Below the pieces are notes generated by a model. That model was not told the origin of the DNA and did not search any database. It was given only the letters and a program-made list of their open reading frames with translations. DNA of 64,000 nt from positions 1-64,000 of the forward strand of contig NZ_SUNH01000006.1 of the NCBI RefSeq assembly GCF_005048265.1. The letters are read 5' to 3'. This stretch comes from Paracoccus hibiscisoli. Its GTDB lineage: Bacteria; Pseudomonadota; Alphaproteobacteria; Rhodobacterales; Rhodobacteraceae. Below are positions 1 through 8,727 of this stretch, in pieces (within the stretch, counting starts at the first letter, position 1; each line of letters begins with the position of its first letter). Made by a program: the position numbers and the translations under genes.

Positions 1-69
1 CACCATGAAACCGCTTGACCTGTCAGGTCGGGCCTGACCCCATGCACCAGTCGGCCAGACTGCCCGAGG

Positions 70-128
70 CGTGGAATGGCTGCCCACGATGCCGTGGAAT
101 CGATGCCCATCTTCCGTGGAATACGCAT
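70..128. repeat. Tandem 22-23 bp repeats resembling an IS21-family end
   Basis: The motif CGTGGAAT occurs at 70-77, 93-100 and 115-122. The first two copies continue into G(G/A)TGCCCA-like sequence (CGTGGAATGGCTGCCCA and CGTGGAATCGATGCCCA) and the third into ACGCAT. Multiple repeats of this look are typical of IS21-family termini, where the transposase binds. No istA or istB gene follows to the right, so the element would lie to the left or be a remnant. The family assignment is from memory of such ends. Confidence 0.4.
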
Positions 129-423
129 GTTAGCCGGCCGCTTGGCGGAAATACGGGGCGAGCGGAACAATAAACGAGCGCGTCAAGCCCGGTCCTTACC
201 GTTCTGCGTCAGCGCTGATGGAGCGGCTCTCTCTATACATGGACTGCTGTCGTAACCATTGTGGACGCGCGCTAAGTCGGGTCCTCATTGGTGCCGCGGC
301 TACGTGGTGACACGATATGTTGAACGCCCGTGCGAAGGCTGCCTTGATCCGGAAACAAGGGGGTTCCGGGGCAAGGCCAGACCGAAGTGCATGTGTCGTA
401 ACCTCCGGTCTGGTCTGTGCACC

Positions 424-690
424 TCAGGCGGACTGGCCGATGCAGGAATGGCCTGCCAGTATCACGAGTTCCCGGACCCTTTGGATTGCGTCCGCCTCCA
501 GATCGGTGTCCTCGTCTTCGTGCGTGCAGTAGGTGACTGCGTCAAGCGCCTCGCAGGCCAGAACAATCAGCTTTTCGAGTTGGCCTTTACATTCCGGAGT
601 TTCTTCGGAGGCCGTCTCGTAAAGACCGTTGAAATGCATGTTGATGTCGTCAGCCGGCATCAGTCGGATTGAGCTATGGTCGGCAATCAT
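424..690 (-). CDS. Small hypothetical protein, related to its upstream neighbour
   Basis: I do not recognise this 88-residue protein. It is acidic, with no signal peptide or membrane segment. It resembles the product of the gene directly upstream: both have a FN-x2-Y motif near the N-terminus, then a hydrophobic helix with a conserved ALDAV / AVDAV core followed by a TH dipeptide and an acidic stretch. The ATG overlaps the upstream stop codon as ATGA, which would fit translational coupling. Because it lies in the element remnant, it is probably a phage or island accessory gene. No function is proposed. Confidence 0.4.
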   Translation of the reverse strand: MIADHSSIRLMPADDINMHFNGLYETASEETPECKGQLEKLIVLACEALDAVTYCTHEDEDTDLEADAIQRVRELVILAGHSCIGQSA

Positions 691-950
691 GCGCCAGTCG
701 GCGCACGCGGGACGATGAACATCGGGACGCGTGAGCAGGGCCGCGATACGGGCGAAGGCCTCTCTCGGCGGTCGTTGTCATTCGCGCTGGCATGCGTGTA
801 GAGGCAGACGGCATCAACCGCCGTAACGGCGGCCTTGATGAGAAACTCCAAGGTGGCGTCCCCTTCCTGCTCAGGCACGATGTCAGCGCGGCCATAGATC
901 TCGTTGAAGGCAGTGCTGATCACTTGGATACTGGTGGCGTCATTCTGCAT
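687..950 (-). CDS. Small hypothetical protein, probably frameshifted paralogue
   Basis: This 87-residue frame shares the FN-x2-Y and AVDAV-x4-TH features of the next gene downstream. Similarity stops near residue 60, where the DNA reads CGAGAGAGG. Removing one AG repeat unit would continue the protein as REAFARIAALL, which aligns with AIQRVRELV of the neighbour, and that frame then runs without a stop into the downstream gene. So either these are two coupled 87 and 88 residue proteins, or one two-repeat protein broken by a 2-base expansion. The similarity and the repeat are visible; the original state is inference. Confidence 0.35.
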   Translation of the reverse strand: MQNDATSIQVISTAFNEIYGRADIVPEQEGDATLEFLIKAAVTAVDAVCLYTHASANDNDRRERPSPVSRPCSRVPMFIVPRAPTGA

Positions 951-1014
951 GATTATCCGTCCCTGATCTGCCGTTTGCCCGTTGCGTAGTCTCGCAGCCG
1001 TGTTTCACGCGTCG

Positions 1015-3059
1015 TCATGCGTGTTTCTCGATCACGGACAGTCTGTGGACATTCGTATCGCTGACAGTGTCGAAGGGACGCAATATCTGCGAGCAGTCAA
1101 CGTCGATCCGATTGATGTAGTCGCGCATCATCTCGATAGTGTCGCCTTCCGGATAATAATGCTTGTGGGTCACGTCGGTGAGTTCATGTCCCATAAGCAG
1201 CTTGCGTGAGTAATACGGCACCTCCGCCCGAGTGAGCTTTGTCTGGAAACCTTTCCGGAGCGAGTGGAAATCCCGGGCACGGTCGTAGATATCGCATCTC
1301 CTGCGGTAGTGGGTGAACCTCTTCGAAAAAATTTCGCTGAAGGTGCCTTTTGCCTGACCGCGATCGAGGTAAGTGAACAGCCTCTTCTGGTTCGCCGCAC
1401 GACGCAACCGGACCAGCTTCAGTAGTCCGAGATCAAGAAGTGCGTCGGGGATGGGGATGCCTCGTTTTGCCGCCTTGGGCTTCCTGCTTTGCGATGATCC
1501 CGTGATCAGGACGTTGATCACCGGGACCCCTCAACCGTATCGAAATCATGTGTTCCGAGTTGCAGAAACTCTTCCATCCGAAATCCGGCGAAGAGGCCCA
1601 CCAGCGGTGCCCAGAACAGCGGATCGCCCGGTTCCGAAAGCGGTTGCCGGTAAATCGGCGAGCCAAGAAGCTTGGGCAGGCGATCTCCCCAAGGCAAGCG
1701 ATCGGCATCTTCCTCGTTCGCTAGGCGCCGGGAGAGTTCCTTGTAAGTCCATTTGACCTGCTTGACGGGGTTGTCTGGCCGCAAGCCTTCGAAAACCGCG
1801 AATCCCAAGATCTGATCCATCGTGTCCATATGACGTTTGCAAGTGTTGGTCCTGAGCCGCGGGATACGTAGTCCGTCAAGGCAATCTTCGATCTCGCCGG
1901 GATTCAGTCCGTCGCGTTGCATCTCGGCGCGGCGCCGCTCGATCGCGTTCCGTTGCTCGCGGTCGGTCTCTTCGATGACCTTTCGGACCGGACGACGGTC
2001 CTTGGACGACTTGCCGTGGCTGGCCGGTATCCGGTCAAGAAGCGAGAAGAAATCCGAGAGCAATGATTCGTCGATGTTTTCGACGAAGATATCGCCATGG
2101 GCTTCAAGAAAGAGGCGGACCGTCCCCTGGAAGTTCGCCCGGCTGGTCTTGGTGAAACGCTGGCCGGCCTTGGTGTCCGGCACCTCATGGCGCTTCTTCA
2201 GATCGAACCCTTCGGACCGGAGATCGAGGAACCGCGCGGTGTGCTCCGAGAAGCGGCGTCCGGCCTTGCTCTTCCTGATACGCTGCTTTCCGAGGGTCTC
2301 CGCTGGGGCTTCGTCCGGTGGCACAGCGCTCGCAAGAGGGTTGATGACTACGCGGATGTCGTTCGCAACTGACGAGAGCGCGCCATCGAGAGGCGCGAGT
2401 GAGGGGAGAGCGGCGGCAGGATCGAGACCTTTTCTCACGCAGTAGCGCAGGTATTCTTCCTAGAGAGTGAACAGCCCGGTCAGCATCATGTCGAACTGTG
2501 CGACGATCTCGTTGGGATCGTCGTGCTACCAGCCTTCACGGTCAGCCATCTTGAGAACGGCACGCTCAAACTGCGGATCGTCGATCCGGCTCGTGCCTGC
2601 GATGCCGGTCAGGGCTTCTCCCACCAGCGGAGGTGCGACCGTCGATGAAGCACGCGCGGCAGGCTCTAGCGGCAGGACCGCGAGGAGGTCTGGTCGGGGG
2701 GATGCCAATTGACGCGCCAACATTTCCGCCTGTGCGCGAAGGGCGGCTGCCATGTCCGCCACGGCGCGGTCACGATAGCTCTCGTCGTTCATCACGTCGT
2801 CCCTCACCATGGCGGTCTCGATGCTTCGCCGTTTCTCCTCGAACAGGATGTTCATCCTCGCAGCCCGTCTGCCAGCTTCCCTTGGACAGGTTGTGCGCAG
2901 GCTGACGGCGAAATGACCAAGCGAGCCGGACCCGGTGCCAGCCGGAACCGTGCCGAGAGTTTCAGTGCCACAAAAAGGTTGCGGAAGAATTAAAGCCGGC
3001 TTTCGCCGGCGCCACCAAAACATGTGTCCGCGCTTTACGAGATAGGGGGTCCTGGGCAT
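1015..3059 (-). pseudogene. Tyrosine recombinase (integrase), DUF6538 type, disrupted
   Basis: Site-specific recombinase that would have integrated the neighbouring element. The N-terminus (PYLVKRGHMFWWRRR) matches the DUF6538 domain of alphaproteobacterial integrases. Catalytic parts are split over two frames: the first Arg box (GFRMEE) just before the frame ends at 1518, then HSLRKG (HxxR), LMGHE and the Tyr in HKHYYPEG in the frame 1521-1015. Lesions: in-frame TAG at 2528-2526 and again at 2462-2460, 21 codons apart, and a one-base loss in a G run (plus-strand C run 1527-1530). Adding one G restores EGVPVINV across the break. All segments otherwise read as normal coding sequence, so decay seems recent. 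Confidence 0.85.
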
Positions 3060-3073
3060 TTTCAGTCGTCTCC

Positions 3074-3105
3074 GGGCACAGACCCGGGCACAGGGATGGG
3101 CACAG
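3074..3105. repeat. Three direct repeats, 12 bp period, upstream of the integrase
   Basis: GGGCACAG is repeated exactly at 3074-3081, 3086-3093 and 3098-3105, a strict 12-base period, 15 bases upstream of the integrase start codon. Such short phased repeats near an integrase gene are candidates for recombinase arm-type or excisionase binding sites. The repeats are seen; the role is inferred. Confidence 0.55.
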
Positions 3106-3136
3106 AGGACGTTAAAGCTGTCTGTAATCGCAGCGA

Positions 3137-3166
3137 CTACGCGTAGCTATTTGATCTATATAGATC
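3137..3166. promoter_or_regulatory. Two perfect palindromes between integrase and tRNA-Asn
   Basis: CTACGCGTAG (3137-3146) and GATCTATATAGATC (3153-3166) are both perfect palindromes in an AT-rich gap that ends at the tRNA 3' terminus. They may be protein binding sites of the attachment region or the integrase promoter/operator. No experiment or known match supports a specific protein. Confidence 0.4.
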
Positions 3167-3177
3167 TTTCAATATAT

Positions 3178-3252
3178 TGGCTCCGGCGGTAGGGATCGAA
3201 CCTACGACCAATTGATTAACAGTCAACTGCTCTACCGCTGAGCTACGCCGGA
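3178..3252 (-). tRNA. tRNA-Asn (GTT)
   Basis: The minus strand folds as a full tRNA: acceptor TCCGGCG pairs with CGCCGGA, discriminator G and an encoded CCA. The anticodon stem TTGA/TCAA holds the loop CTGTTAA, giving anticodon GTT (Asn). The T arm has GGTTCGATCC. The 3' end faces the integrase, so this gene is the likely integration target and remains intact. Confidence 0.97.
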
Positions 3253-3263
3253 ACACGAGGCGG

Positions 3264-3292
3264 GATATAGCAACCTGTTCCGGGGGCGTCCA
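3264..3292 (-). promoter_or_regulatory. Promoter of tRNA-Asn
   Basis: On the minus strand TGGACG (3292-3287) and TATATC (3269-3264) are separated by 17 bases. The -10 box ends 11 bases before the tRNA 5' end, a usual distance for a tRNA promoter. The -35 match is 4 of 6. Confidence 0.45.
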
Positions 3293-3313
3293 GAGCCGTT
3301 TGGCGCTTTTTCG

Positions 3314-4174
3314 TCAGGCAGCCGAAAAAACCGTATCGAGGGATAATTCGTCCGTAAAATCAACGGCTCCGACTTGGGCCAGGGCGATCAGATGGGCCAG
3401 GACGTTGCGTGTCGCCGCCGGCAGCAGCCCGGGCGGCACCGTGTAGATGCGCGCCGCCAGCCCTGCGGCGGAATCGGGCGACTGGCGCAGGGCGGCCAGA
3501 ATCTGCGCCGTGCGCGCGCGGCGGTGGCGGGCCAGATCGGCCAGGCGGGGCAGCGGGGCCTCGATCGCGGGACCGTGGGCAGGCAGCAGGCAGCGGGGGG
3601 CCAGCGCCGCCAGCCGGTCCAGCGTGCGGAAATAATCGGCCAGATCCCCGTCCGGCGGCGAGATCAGCGTCGAGGACCAGCCCATCACCACATCGCCGCA
3701 CAGGATCGTGTCGCCCGACTGAAAGGACAGATGCCCCGCTGCATGGCCGGGCGTGTGCAACGAGGTCAGCGACCAGTCGGGCCCCGACACCACCTCGCCA
3801 TCGCGCAGCAGGCGGTCGGGGGCGAAGTCGTGGTCCAGCCCCTCGCCCCCACCCAGTCCCGTTGCGGCCAGCCGCGTCATCAGCGCCGAGCGCCCTGCCC
3901 CGGCATCGCCGAAGGCCAGGACCGGCGCGCCGGTCAGCCGCGACAGGCGCGCGGCGCCCCCGCTGTGGTCGCGATGGGCGTGGGTCACCAGGATATGGCT
4001 GATGCGGCCCTGACCGGCGCGGGCCACGGCCTCCTGATGGGCGGGCATGTCGGGGCCGGGGTCGATGACCGCGACGCTGTCGGTGCCGATCAGCCAGGTC
4101 GTGGTGCCCGGCCCGGTCAGGTCCGAGGGGTTTGGCGCCAGAATCGGCAGCGGCTCTTTCGCGGGCGTGCTCAT
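3314..4174 (-). CDS. MBL-fold metallo-hydrolase (LACTB2/glyoxalase II-like)
   Basis: A 286-residue metallo-beta-lactamase-fold enzyme, probably a two-zinc hydrolase. Residues 64-70 read THAHRDH, the HxHxDH metal site. Further ligands are likely His in LHTPGHAAGHL (about 140-150), Asp in LCGDVVMG and His in LLPAHGP. The C-terminal 70 residues look like the winged-helix extension of the LACTB2-type subfamily. The substrate is not evident; in this family it ranges from thioesters to RNA. It is divergent from the sensor kinase gene with 34 bases between starts, so they may share a promoter region. Nothing unusual in length or composition. Confidence 0.85.
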   Translation of the reverse strand: MSTPAKEPLPILAPNPSDLTGPGTTTWLIGTDSVAVIDPGPDMPAHQEAVARAGQGRISHILVTHAHRDHSGGAARLSRLTGAPVLAFGDAGAGRSALMTRLAATGLGGGEGLDHDFAPDRLLRDGEVVSGPDWSLTSLHTPGHAAGHLSFQSGDTILCGDVVMGWSSTLISPPDGDLADYFRTLDRLAALAPRCLLPAHGPAIEAPLPRLADLARHRRARTAQILAALRQSPDSAAGLAARIYTVPPGLLPAATRNVLAHLIALAQVGAVDFTDELSLDTVFSAA

Positions 4175-4208
4175 GGCGCTAGCCTAGCGCGGCAAGCCGG
4201 AGGCCGCC

Positions 4209-5564
4209 ATGACCAACCCCGCAGACCCCACCACGCTGCGCAAGCTGATCCCGCGCGGGCTGTATGCGCGGGCGGCGCTGATCCTGTTCCTGCCGGTGGT
4301 GGTGGTGACGCTGGTGGTCAGCGTGATGTTCCTGCAGCGCCATTTCGAGGGCGTGACCCGGCAGATGACCGCCAGCATGTCCCATGAGGTGGCCTTTGTC
4401 GCCAGGCTGATCGACAGCGCCGGCGGCCCGGAGGCCGCACGCCGCGCAGGCGTGTCGGTCGCCCGCCCGCTGGAGCTGGAGTTGACCCTGCCCGCGGTGC
4501 CTGCCCCGGCGGACCGCAGGCTGCGCTATGATTTCTCGGGGCGGATCGTCACGCAGGTGCTGCGCGAGGCGCTGCCGCAGATCGTCTCGGTCGATCTGGC
4601 CACGGATGACAAGCGCGTGGTCGTGGCGCTGGACGGGCCGCAGGGGCCCTATGCGCTGAGCTTTGACCGGCGGCGGGTCAGCGCGTCGAACCCGCATCAG
4701 CTGCTGGTGCTGATGGTGCTGACATCGCTGCTGATGACGGGGATCGCCACGATCTTTCTGCGCAACCAGCTGCGCCCGATCCGCAGGCTGGCGCATGCGG
4801 CCGAGGAATATGGCAAGGGGCGGATCGTGCCCTATCGCCCCTCGGGCGCGGTCGAGATCCGCATCGCGGGCACGGCCTTTCTGGACATGCGCAACCGGCT
4901 GGAGCGGCAGAACGATCAGCGCAAACTGATGATGTCGGGCATCAGCCACGACCTGCGCACGCCCCTGACGCGGCTGCGTCTGGGGCTGTCGATGGTGGGG
5001 CCGGACATGCCGCCCGAACCGGGCGACATCAGCGCGATGGAGGCCGACATCGCCGAGATGAACCGCATGGTGGACGGATTCCTGGACTATGCCCGCGACG
5101 ATGCGGGCGACAGCCCCGCCCAGCAGGTGGCGGCGGCCGGGTTCCTGGAGACGCTGGTGGCCGATGCGCAGCGTGCGGGCCAGCAGGCGCAGCTGGTCCA
5201 GTTCGAGGGCGACCGCGACGGGCTGGCGACGTTCCGCCCAGACATGCTGCGCCGCGCGCTGGAGAACCTGATCGGCAATGCCGTCCGCTATGGCAACCGG
5301 GCCGAGATGGACGCGGCCCTGGGCCCGCGCAGCCTGCGCATCGGCATCGAGGATGACGGCCCCGGCATCCCCGAGGACAGCCTGGACGCGGCGATGCGGC
5401 CCTTTACCCGGCTGGACACGTCGCGGCGCAGGAACAGCGGCCAGGGCGCGGGGCTGGGCCTGGCCATCGCGGCGGACGTGGCGCGGGCGCATGGCGGGCA
5501 GCTGCGCCTGGGTCGCGGTCCCCGTCTGGGGGGGCTGCGCGCCGAGATCGTGATCCCCCGATGA
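4209..5564 (+). CDS. EnvZ-like sensor histidine kinase
   Basis: Membrane sensor kinase of 451 residues. A first membrane helix lies at about 20-43, a periplasmic region follows to about 160, and a second helix is at about 165-186, then a HAMP domain (LRPIRRLAHAAEEYG). The phospho-acceptor box is GISHDLRTPLTRLRLGL with His near 247. The ATPase domain has the N box (ENLIGNAVRYGN), DDGPGIPE and GAGLGLAI. The order and the PLTRLRLGL box resemble EnvZ/osmosensor kinases. No response regulator gene is adjacent, so its partner must be elsewhere. A good SD (GGAGG) precedes the chosen ATG. Confidence 0.88.
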   Translation: MTNPADPTTLRKLIPRGLYARAALILFLPVVVVTLVVSVMFLQRHFEGVTRQMTASMSHEVAFVARLIDSAGGPEAARRAGVSVARPLELELTLPAVPAPADRRLRYDFSGRIVTQVLREALPQIVSVDLATDDKRVVVALDGPQGPYALSFDRRRVSASNPHQLLVLMVLTSLLMTGIATIFLRNQLRPIRRLAHAAEEYGKGRIVPYRPSGAVEIRIAGTAFLDMRNRLERQNDQRKLMMSGISHDLRTPLTRLRLGLSMVGPDMPPEPGDISAMEADIAEMNRMVDGFLDYARDDAGDSPAQQVAAAGFLETLVADAQRAGQQAQLVQFEGDRDGLATFRPDMLRRALENLIGNAVRYGNRAEMDAALGPRSLRIGIEDDGPGIPEDSLDAAMRPFTRLDTSRRRNSGQGAGLGLAIAADVARAHGGQLRLGRGPRLGGLRAEIVIPR

Positions 5565-5595
5565 GGCCATAATAGGCAGCATTCTTGCTGTCATA

Positions 5596-5624
5596 TTGAA
5601 CGCGCCGGGCGACGGCCCTAGATT
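5596..5624 (+). promoter_or_regulatory. Candidate promoter of lon
   Basis: TTGAAC (5596-5601), 17 bases, then TAGATT (5619-5624), 65 bases before the lon start codon. This fits a sigma-70 promoter; lon is often also under heat-shock sigma control, which I cannot confirm from this sequence. Confidence 0.45.
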
Positions 5625-5688
5625 GATGCGGTGCAGAGGCCGCGCGTCGCCATGACGGGGCCGCGGCTTCGGGCAGAAAGGACATACC

Positions 5689-8106
5689 ATGACGGAATTC
5701 TCCACCCAGACCTATCCGGTGCTGCCGCTGCGGGACATCGTCGTTTTCCCGCACATGATCGTGCCCCTGTTCGTGGGCCGCGAGAAATCGGTGCGCGCGC
5801 TGGAAGCGGTGATGGAACAGGACAGCCCGATCCTTCTGGCCGCCCAGATGGATGCCGCGGTCGATGAGCCGACCGAGGAAGGCATCTATCGCACCGGCGT
5901 GCTGGCCAATGTGCTGCAGCTGCTCAAGCTGCCCGACGGCACCGTCAAGGTGCTGGTCGAGGGCCGAGAGCGTGTGGAAATCACCGATTTCGTGCCCCAT
6001 GACGACCATTTCATGGCCGAGGCCCGCATCCTGGACGAGACGGATGGCGACGAAGCGACGCTGACCGCGCTGGTCCGCACCGTCACCGAGGAGTTCGAGC
6101 GTTACGTCAAGGTCCGCAAGAACATCCCCGACGAGGTCGTGACCGCCGTGTCCGAGACGACCGATCCCGGCAAGCTGGCCGATCTGGTCGCGGGCCATAT
6201 GGGGATCGACCTGGACCGCAAGCAGGACCTGCTGGACACGCTGGAGATCGCCGCGCGTCTGGAGAAGATCTATGGCCACATGCAGGGCGAGATGTCGGTC
6301 CTGCAGGTCGAGAAGAAGATCAAGTCCCGCGTCAAGACCCAGATGGAGAAGACGCAGCGCGAATACTATCTGAACGAGCAGATGAAGGCGATCCAGAAGG
6401 AGCTGGGCGACGGCGAGGACGGCCAGAACGAGCTGACCGAGCTGGAGCAGAAGATCGCCGCCACCAAGTTCAGCAAGGAAGCCCGCGACAAGGCCGACAG
6501 CGAGCTGAAGAAGCTGAAGTCGATGTCGCCCATGTCGGCCGAGGCGACCGTCAGCCGCAACTATCTGGACTGGCTGCTGTCGCTGCCCTGGGGCGTGAAG
6601 TCGCGCACCCGCAAGGATCTGGGCCGCGCCGAGGCGATCCTGGATGCCGACCACTATGGTCTGGACAAGGTCAAGGAGCGTATCGTCGAGTATCTGGCCG
6701 TGCAGGCCCGCAGCACCAAGCTGAAAGGCCCGATCCTGACGCTGGTCGGCCCCCCGGGCGTGGGCAAGACCTCGCTCGGCCGTTCGATCGCCAAGGCGAC
6801 GGGGCGCGAGTTCATCCGCATCAGCCTGGGCGGCGTGCGCGATGAGAGCGAGATCCGCGGCCATCGCCGGACCTATATCGGCTCGATGCCAGGTAAGATC
6901 ATCCAGGCGCTGAAGAAGGCCAAGACCACCAACCCTCTGATCCTGCTGGATGAGATCGACAAGATGGGCCAGGATTTCCGGGGCGATCCGGCATCCGCCA
7001 TGCTGGAGGTGCTGGACCCGGAACAGAACGCGACCTTCGTCGACCACTATCTGGAGGTGGAATACGATCTGTCGAACGTGATGTTCGTCACCACGGCCAA
7101 CAGCTACAACATGCCGGGCCCGCTGCTGGACCGGATGGAGATCATCAGCCTGTCGGGCTATACCGAAGATGAAAAGCGCGAGATCGCGCGCGGCCACCTG
7201 CTGTCCAAGCAGATCGCCGCCAATGGTCTGCGCAAGGGAGAGTTCAGCGTGTCCGACGAGGCGCTGACTCATATGATCCGGTATTACACCCGCGAGGCCG
7301 GGGTCCGTTCGCTGGAGCGCGAGATCGCCAAGCTGTCCCGCAAGGCCGTGACCGAGATCCTCAAGGGCAAGGTCACGTCGGTCGACGTGACGCCCGAGAA
7401 GGTCGAGGAGTATCTGGGCGTGCGCCGCCACCGCTATGGCCTGGCCGAGAAGGAGGACCAGGTCGGCGTCGTGACGGGTCTGGCCTGGACCTCGGTCGGG
7501 GGCGACCTGCTGCAGATCGAGGCGCTGCGTCTGCCCGGCAAGGGCCGGATGAAGACGACCGGCAAGCTGGGCGACGTGATGAAGGAATCGATCGACGCAG
7601 CCTCCAGCTTTGTCCGTTCGGTCGCGCCCGAGATCGGGGTCAGGCCCCCGGAATTCGACAAGCGCGACATCCACGTTCACGTCCCCGAGGGTGCGACCCC
7701 AAAGGACGGGCCGTCGGCGGGCATCGCGATGGTGACATCCGTCGTGTCGGTGATGACCAACATCCCGGTGCGCAAGGACATCGCCATGACCGGCGAGGTG
7801 ACGCTGCGCGGCAATGTGCTGGCCATCGGCGGGCTCAAGGAAAAGCTGCTGGCGGCGCTGCGCGGAGGGATCAAGACCGTGCTGATCCCGCAGGACAATG
7901 AAAAGGATCTGGTCGAGATCCCGGACAACGTCAAACAGGGCCTGACCATCATCCCGGTCAGCAATGTCCGCGAGGTCCTGCGCCACGCCCTGGTGCGCCA
8001 GCCCAAGGCGATCGAGTGGGACGAGGCCGCCGAAGAGGCCGCCGAGGCCGCCCGCCTGGCCGGTCAACGCGGCACCGACGGACAGGGCAGTACTGTCGCG
8101 CATTGA
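5689..8106 (+). CDS. lon: ATP-dependent protease La (Lon)
   Basis: Cytoplasmic AAA+ serine protease that degrades misfolded and regulatory proteins; 805 residues, the normal size. The N-terminal substrate-binding domain starts at [15 protein letters not shown]. Walker A is GPPGVGKTS near residue 353 and Walker [12 protein letters not shown] near 420. The protease domain carries the catalytic Ser in [11 protein letters not shown] (about 675) and Lys in [11 protein letters not shown] (about 718). The C-terminal tail is Ala/Glu-rich. SD AGAAAGGAC precedes the ATG. It is followed by a strong hairpin and then an HU-like gene, the same order as lon-hupB in many proteobacteria. Confidence 0.98.
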   Translation: MTEFSTQTYPVLPLRDIVVFPHMIVPLFVGREKSVRALEAVMEQDSPILLAAQMDAAVDEPTEEGIYRTGVLANVLQLLKLPDGTVKVLVEGRERVEITDFVPHDDHFMAEARILDETDGDEATLTALVRTVTEEFERYVKVRKNIPDEVVTAVSETTDPGKLADLVAGHMGIDLDRKQDLLDTLEIAARLEKIYGHMQGEMSVLQVEKKIKSRVKTQMEKTQREYYLNEQMKAIQKELGDGEDGQNELTELEQKIAATKFSKEARDKADSELKKLKSMSPMSAEATVSRNYLDWLLSLPWGVKSRTRKDLGRAEAILDADHYGLDKVKERIVEYLAVQARSTKLKGPILTLVGPPGVGKTSLGRSIAKATGREFIRISLGGVRDESEIRGHRRTYIGSMPGKIIQALKKAKTTNPLILLDEIDKMGQDFRGDPASAMLEVLDPEQNATFVDHYLEVEYDLSNVMFVTTANSYNMPGPLLDRMEIISLSGYTEDEKREIARGHLLSKQIAANGLRKGEFSVSDEALTHMIRYYTREAGVRSLEREIAKLSRKAVTEILKGKVTSVDVTPEKVEEYLGVRRHRYGLAEKEDQVGVVTGLAWTSVGGDLLQIEALRLPGKGRMKTTGKLGDVMKESIDAASSFVRSVAPEIGVRPPEFDKRDIHVHVPEGATPKDGPSAGIAMVTSVVSVMTNIPVRKDIAMTGEVTLRGNVLAIGGLKEKLLAALRGGIKTVLIPQDNEKDLVEIPDNVKQGLTIIPVSNVREVLRHALVRQPKAIEWDEAAEEAAEAARLAGQRGTDGQGSTVAH

Positions 8107-8116
8107 TGCAGGACTG

Positions 8117-8143
8117 CCGGGCCGGGGACCCTCCCCGGCCCGG
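8117..8143 (+). terminator. Hairpin terminator after lon
   Basis: A perfect 12-bp stem CCGGGCCGGGGA / TCCCCGGCCCGG with a 3-base loop lies 10 bases after the lon stop. There is no T-run, so termination may need Rho. Confidence 0.65.
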
Positions 8144-8218
8144 CGGCCGTCATGACGGTTGACGCAGGGTCAGACTAGGTTAGGCTGGACGATATCGCCT
8201 TGATCTGGGGGCTCAGCC

Positions 8219-8521
8219 ATGCCGTCCGAGACCGTCGGAACCGATAGTCCACCCGCCCTGCCCGAACCTCATGCCGCGCTGGTGGTGAACAAACGCGACT
8301 TCATCGACCGCGTGGTCGCCGCCACCGGGGCCCGGCGCAGCGATGCCCGCCCGATCATCGAGGCGACGCTGGCGCAGTTGGGCATGGTGCTGTCCTCGGG
8401 GCAGACGCTGGCGGTGCCGCCCCTGGGGCGCGCGCGAATCAACTTGGAACGCGATGCGCGCGGCGGCGACGTGATCACCCTGCGCCTGCGCCGCAGGCCC
8501 GGTCCCGGCGAAAAGAGCTGA
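8219..8521 (+). CDS. HU-family DNA-binding protein, divergent
   Basis: A 100-residue basic protein related to HU/IHF. The fold-defining start VVNKRDFIDRVVAATGARRSDA and the beta-arm start LPPLGRARI-like part are recognisable. The arm is shorter and less conserved than in HU: the usual GRNP sequence is absent and the C-terminal end is Arg-rich (LRLRRRPG). An N-terminal extension of about 20 residues precedes the HU start. It lies directly after lon, where hupB-like genes are common. It is likely a nucleoid-associated protein, but the weak arm makes DNA bending uncertain. Confidence 0.7.
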   Translation: MPSETVGTDSPPALPEPHAALVVNKRDFIDRVVAATGARRSDARPIIEATLAQLGMVLSSGQTLAVPPLGRARINLERDARGGDVITLRLRRRPGPGEKS

Positions 8522-8541
8522 GGGAAACGGTTTTCGCCCTC

Positions 8542-8570
8542 TTGCAACCGGGCGCGGGCGGCGGTAAGAG
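8542..8570 (+). promoter_or_regulatory. Promoter of tRNA-Val
   Basis: TTGCAA (8542-8547), 17 bases, TAAGAG (8565-8570); the -10 box ends 10 bases before the mature tRNA start. Confidence 0.55.
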
Positions 8571-8580
8571 CCTGCGCAGC

Positions 8581-8655
8581 GGGTGATTAGCTCAGTGGTA
8601 GAGCGCTTCGTTCACATCGAAGATGTCAGGGGTTCAAATCCCTTATCACCCACCA
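8581..8655 (+). tRNA. tRNA-Val (CAC)
   Basis: Acceptor GGGTGAT pairs with ATCACCC, discriminator A, CCA encoded. The anticodon stem CTTCG/CGAAG holds the loop TTCACAT, giving anticodon CAC (Val, codon GTG). D loop AGCTCAGTGGTAGAGC and T arm GGTTCAAATCC are regular. Confidence 0.97.
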
Positions 8656-8727
8656 TTCCCCCTCCGGTTTGCGCTTTCGGCCCCGCCCCCTTATATCGCG
8701 CAGCGACACCGTCAGACCGGATACCCC

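Larger units (their letters stand above)
1..3178. mobile_element. Decayed end of an integrated element at tRNA-Asn
   Basis: A broken tyrosine recombinase gene begins about 120 bases from the 3' end of tRNA-Asn and reads away from it, the usual layout of an island or prophage integrated into a tRNA 3' end. The stretch also holds two related small hypothetical proteins and IS21-like repeats near the left edge. Bases 129-423 show no gene I can support. No second copy of the tRNA 3' end is visible to the left, so the far attachment site must lie outside the window or is lost. That it is an integrated element is inferred from the integrase and tRNA positions. Confidence 0.6.

Noticed and set aside
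259..672. A plus-strand 137-codon frame in the element remnant
   Set aside because: It lies opposite the related small minus-strand gene, lacks an SD and looks like a shadow.
1..3178. A second attachment site (repeat of the tRNA-Asn 3' end)
   Set aside because: Looked for the 3' 20 bases of the tRNA to the left by eye and found no copy.
5404..8103. A 899-codon open frame antisense to lon
   Set aside because: GC-rich genomes leave long stop-free antisense frames; lon is clear on the other strand and this product is low-complexity with no family.
8623..8727. Longer dusA start inside tRNA-Val
   Set aside because: The start would lie within the tRNA and the added residues have no similarity to DusA.
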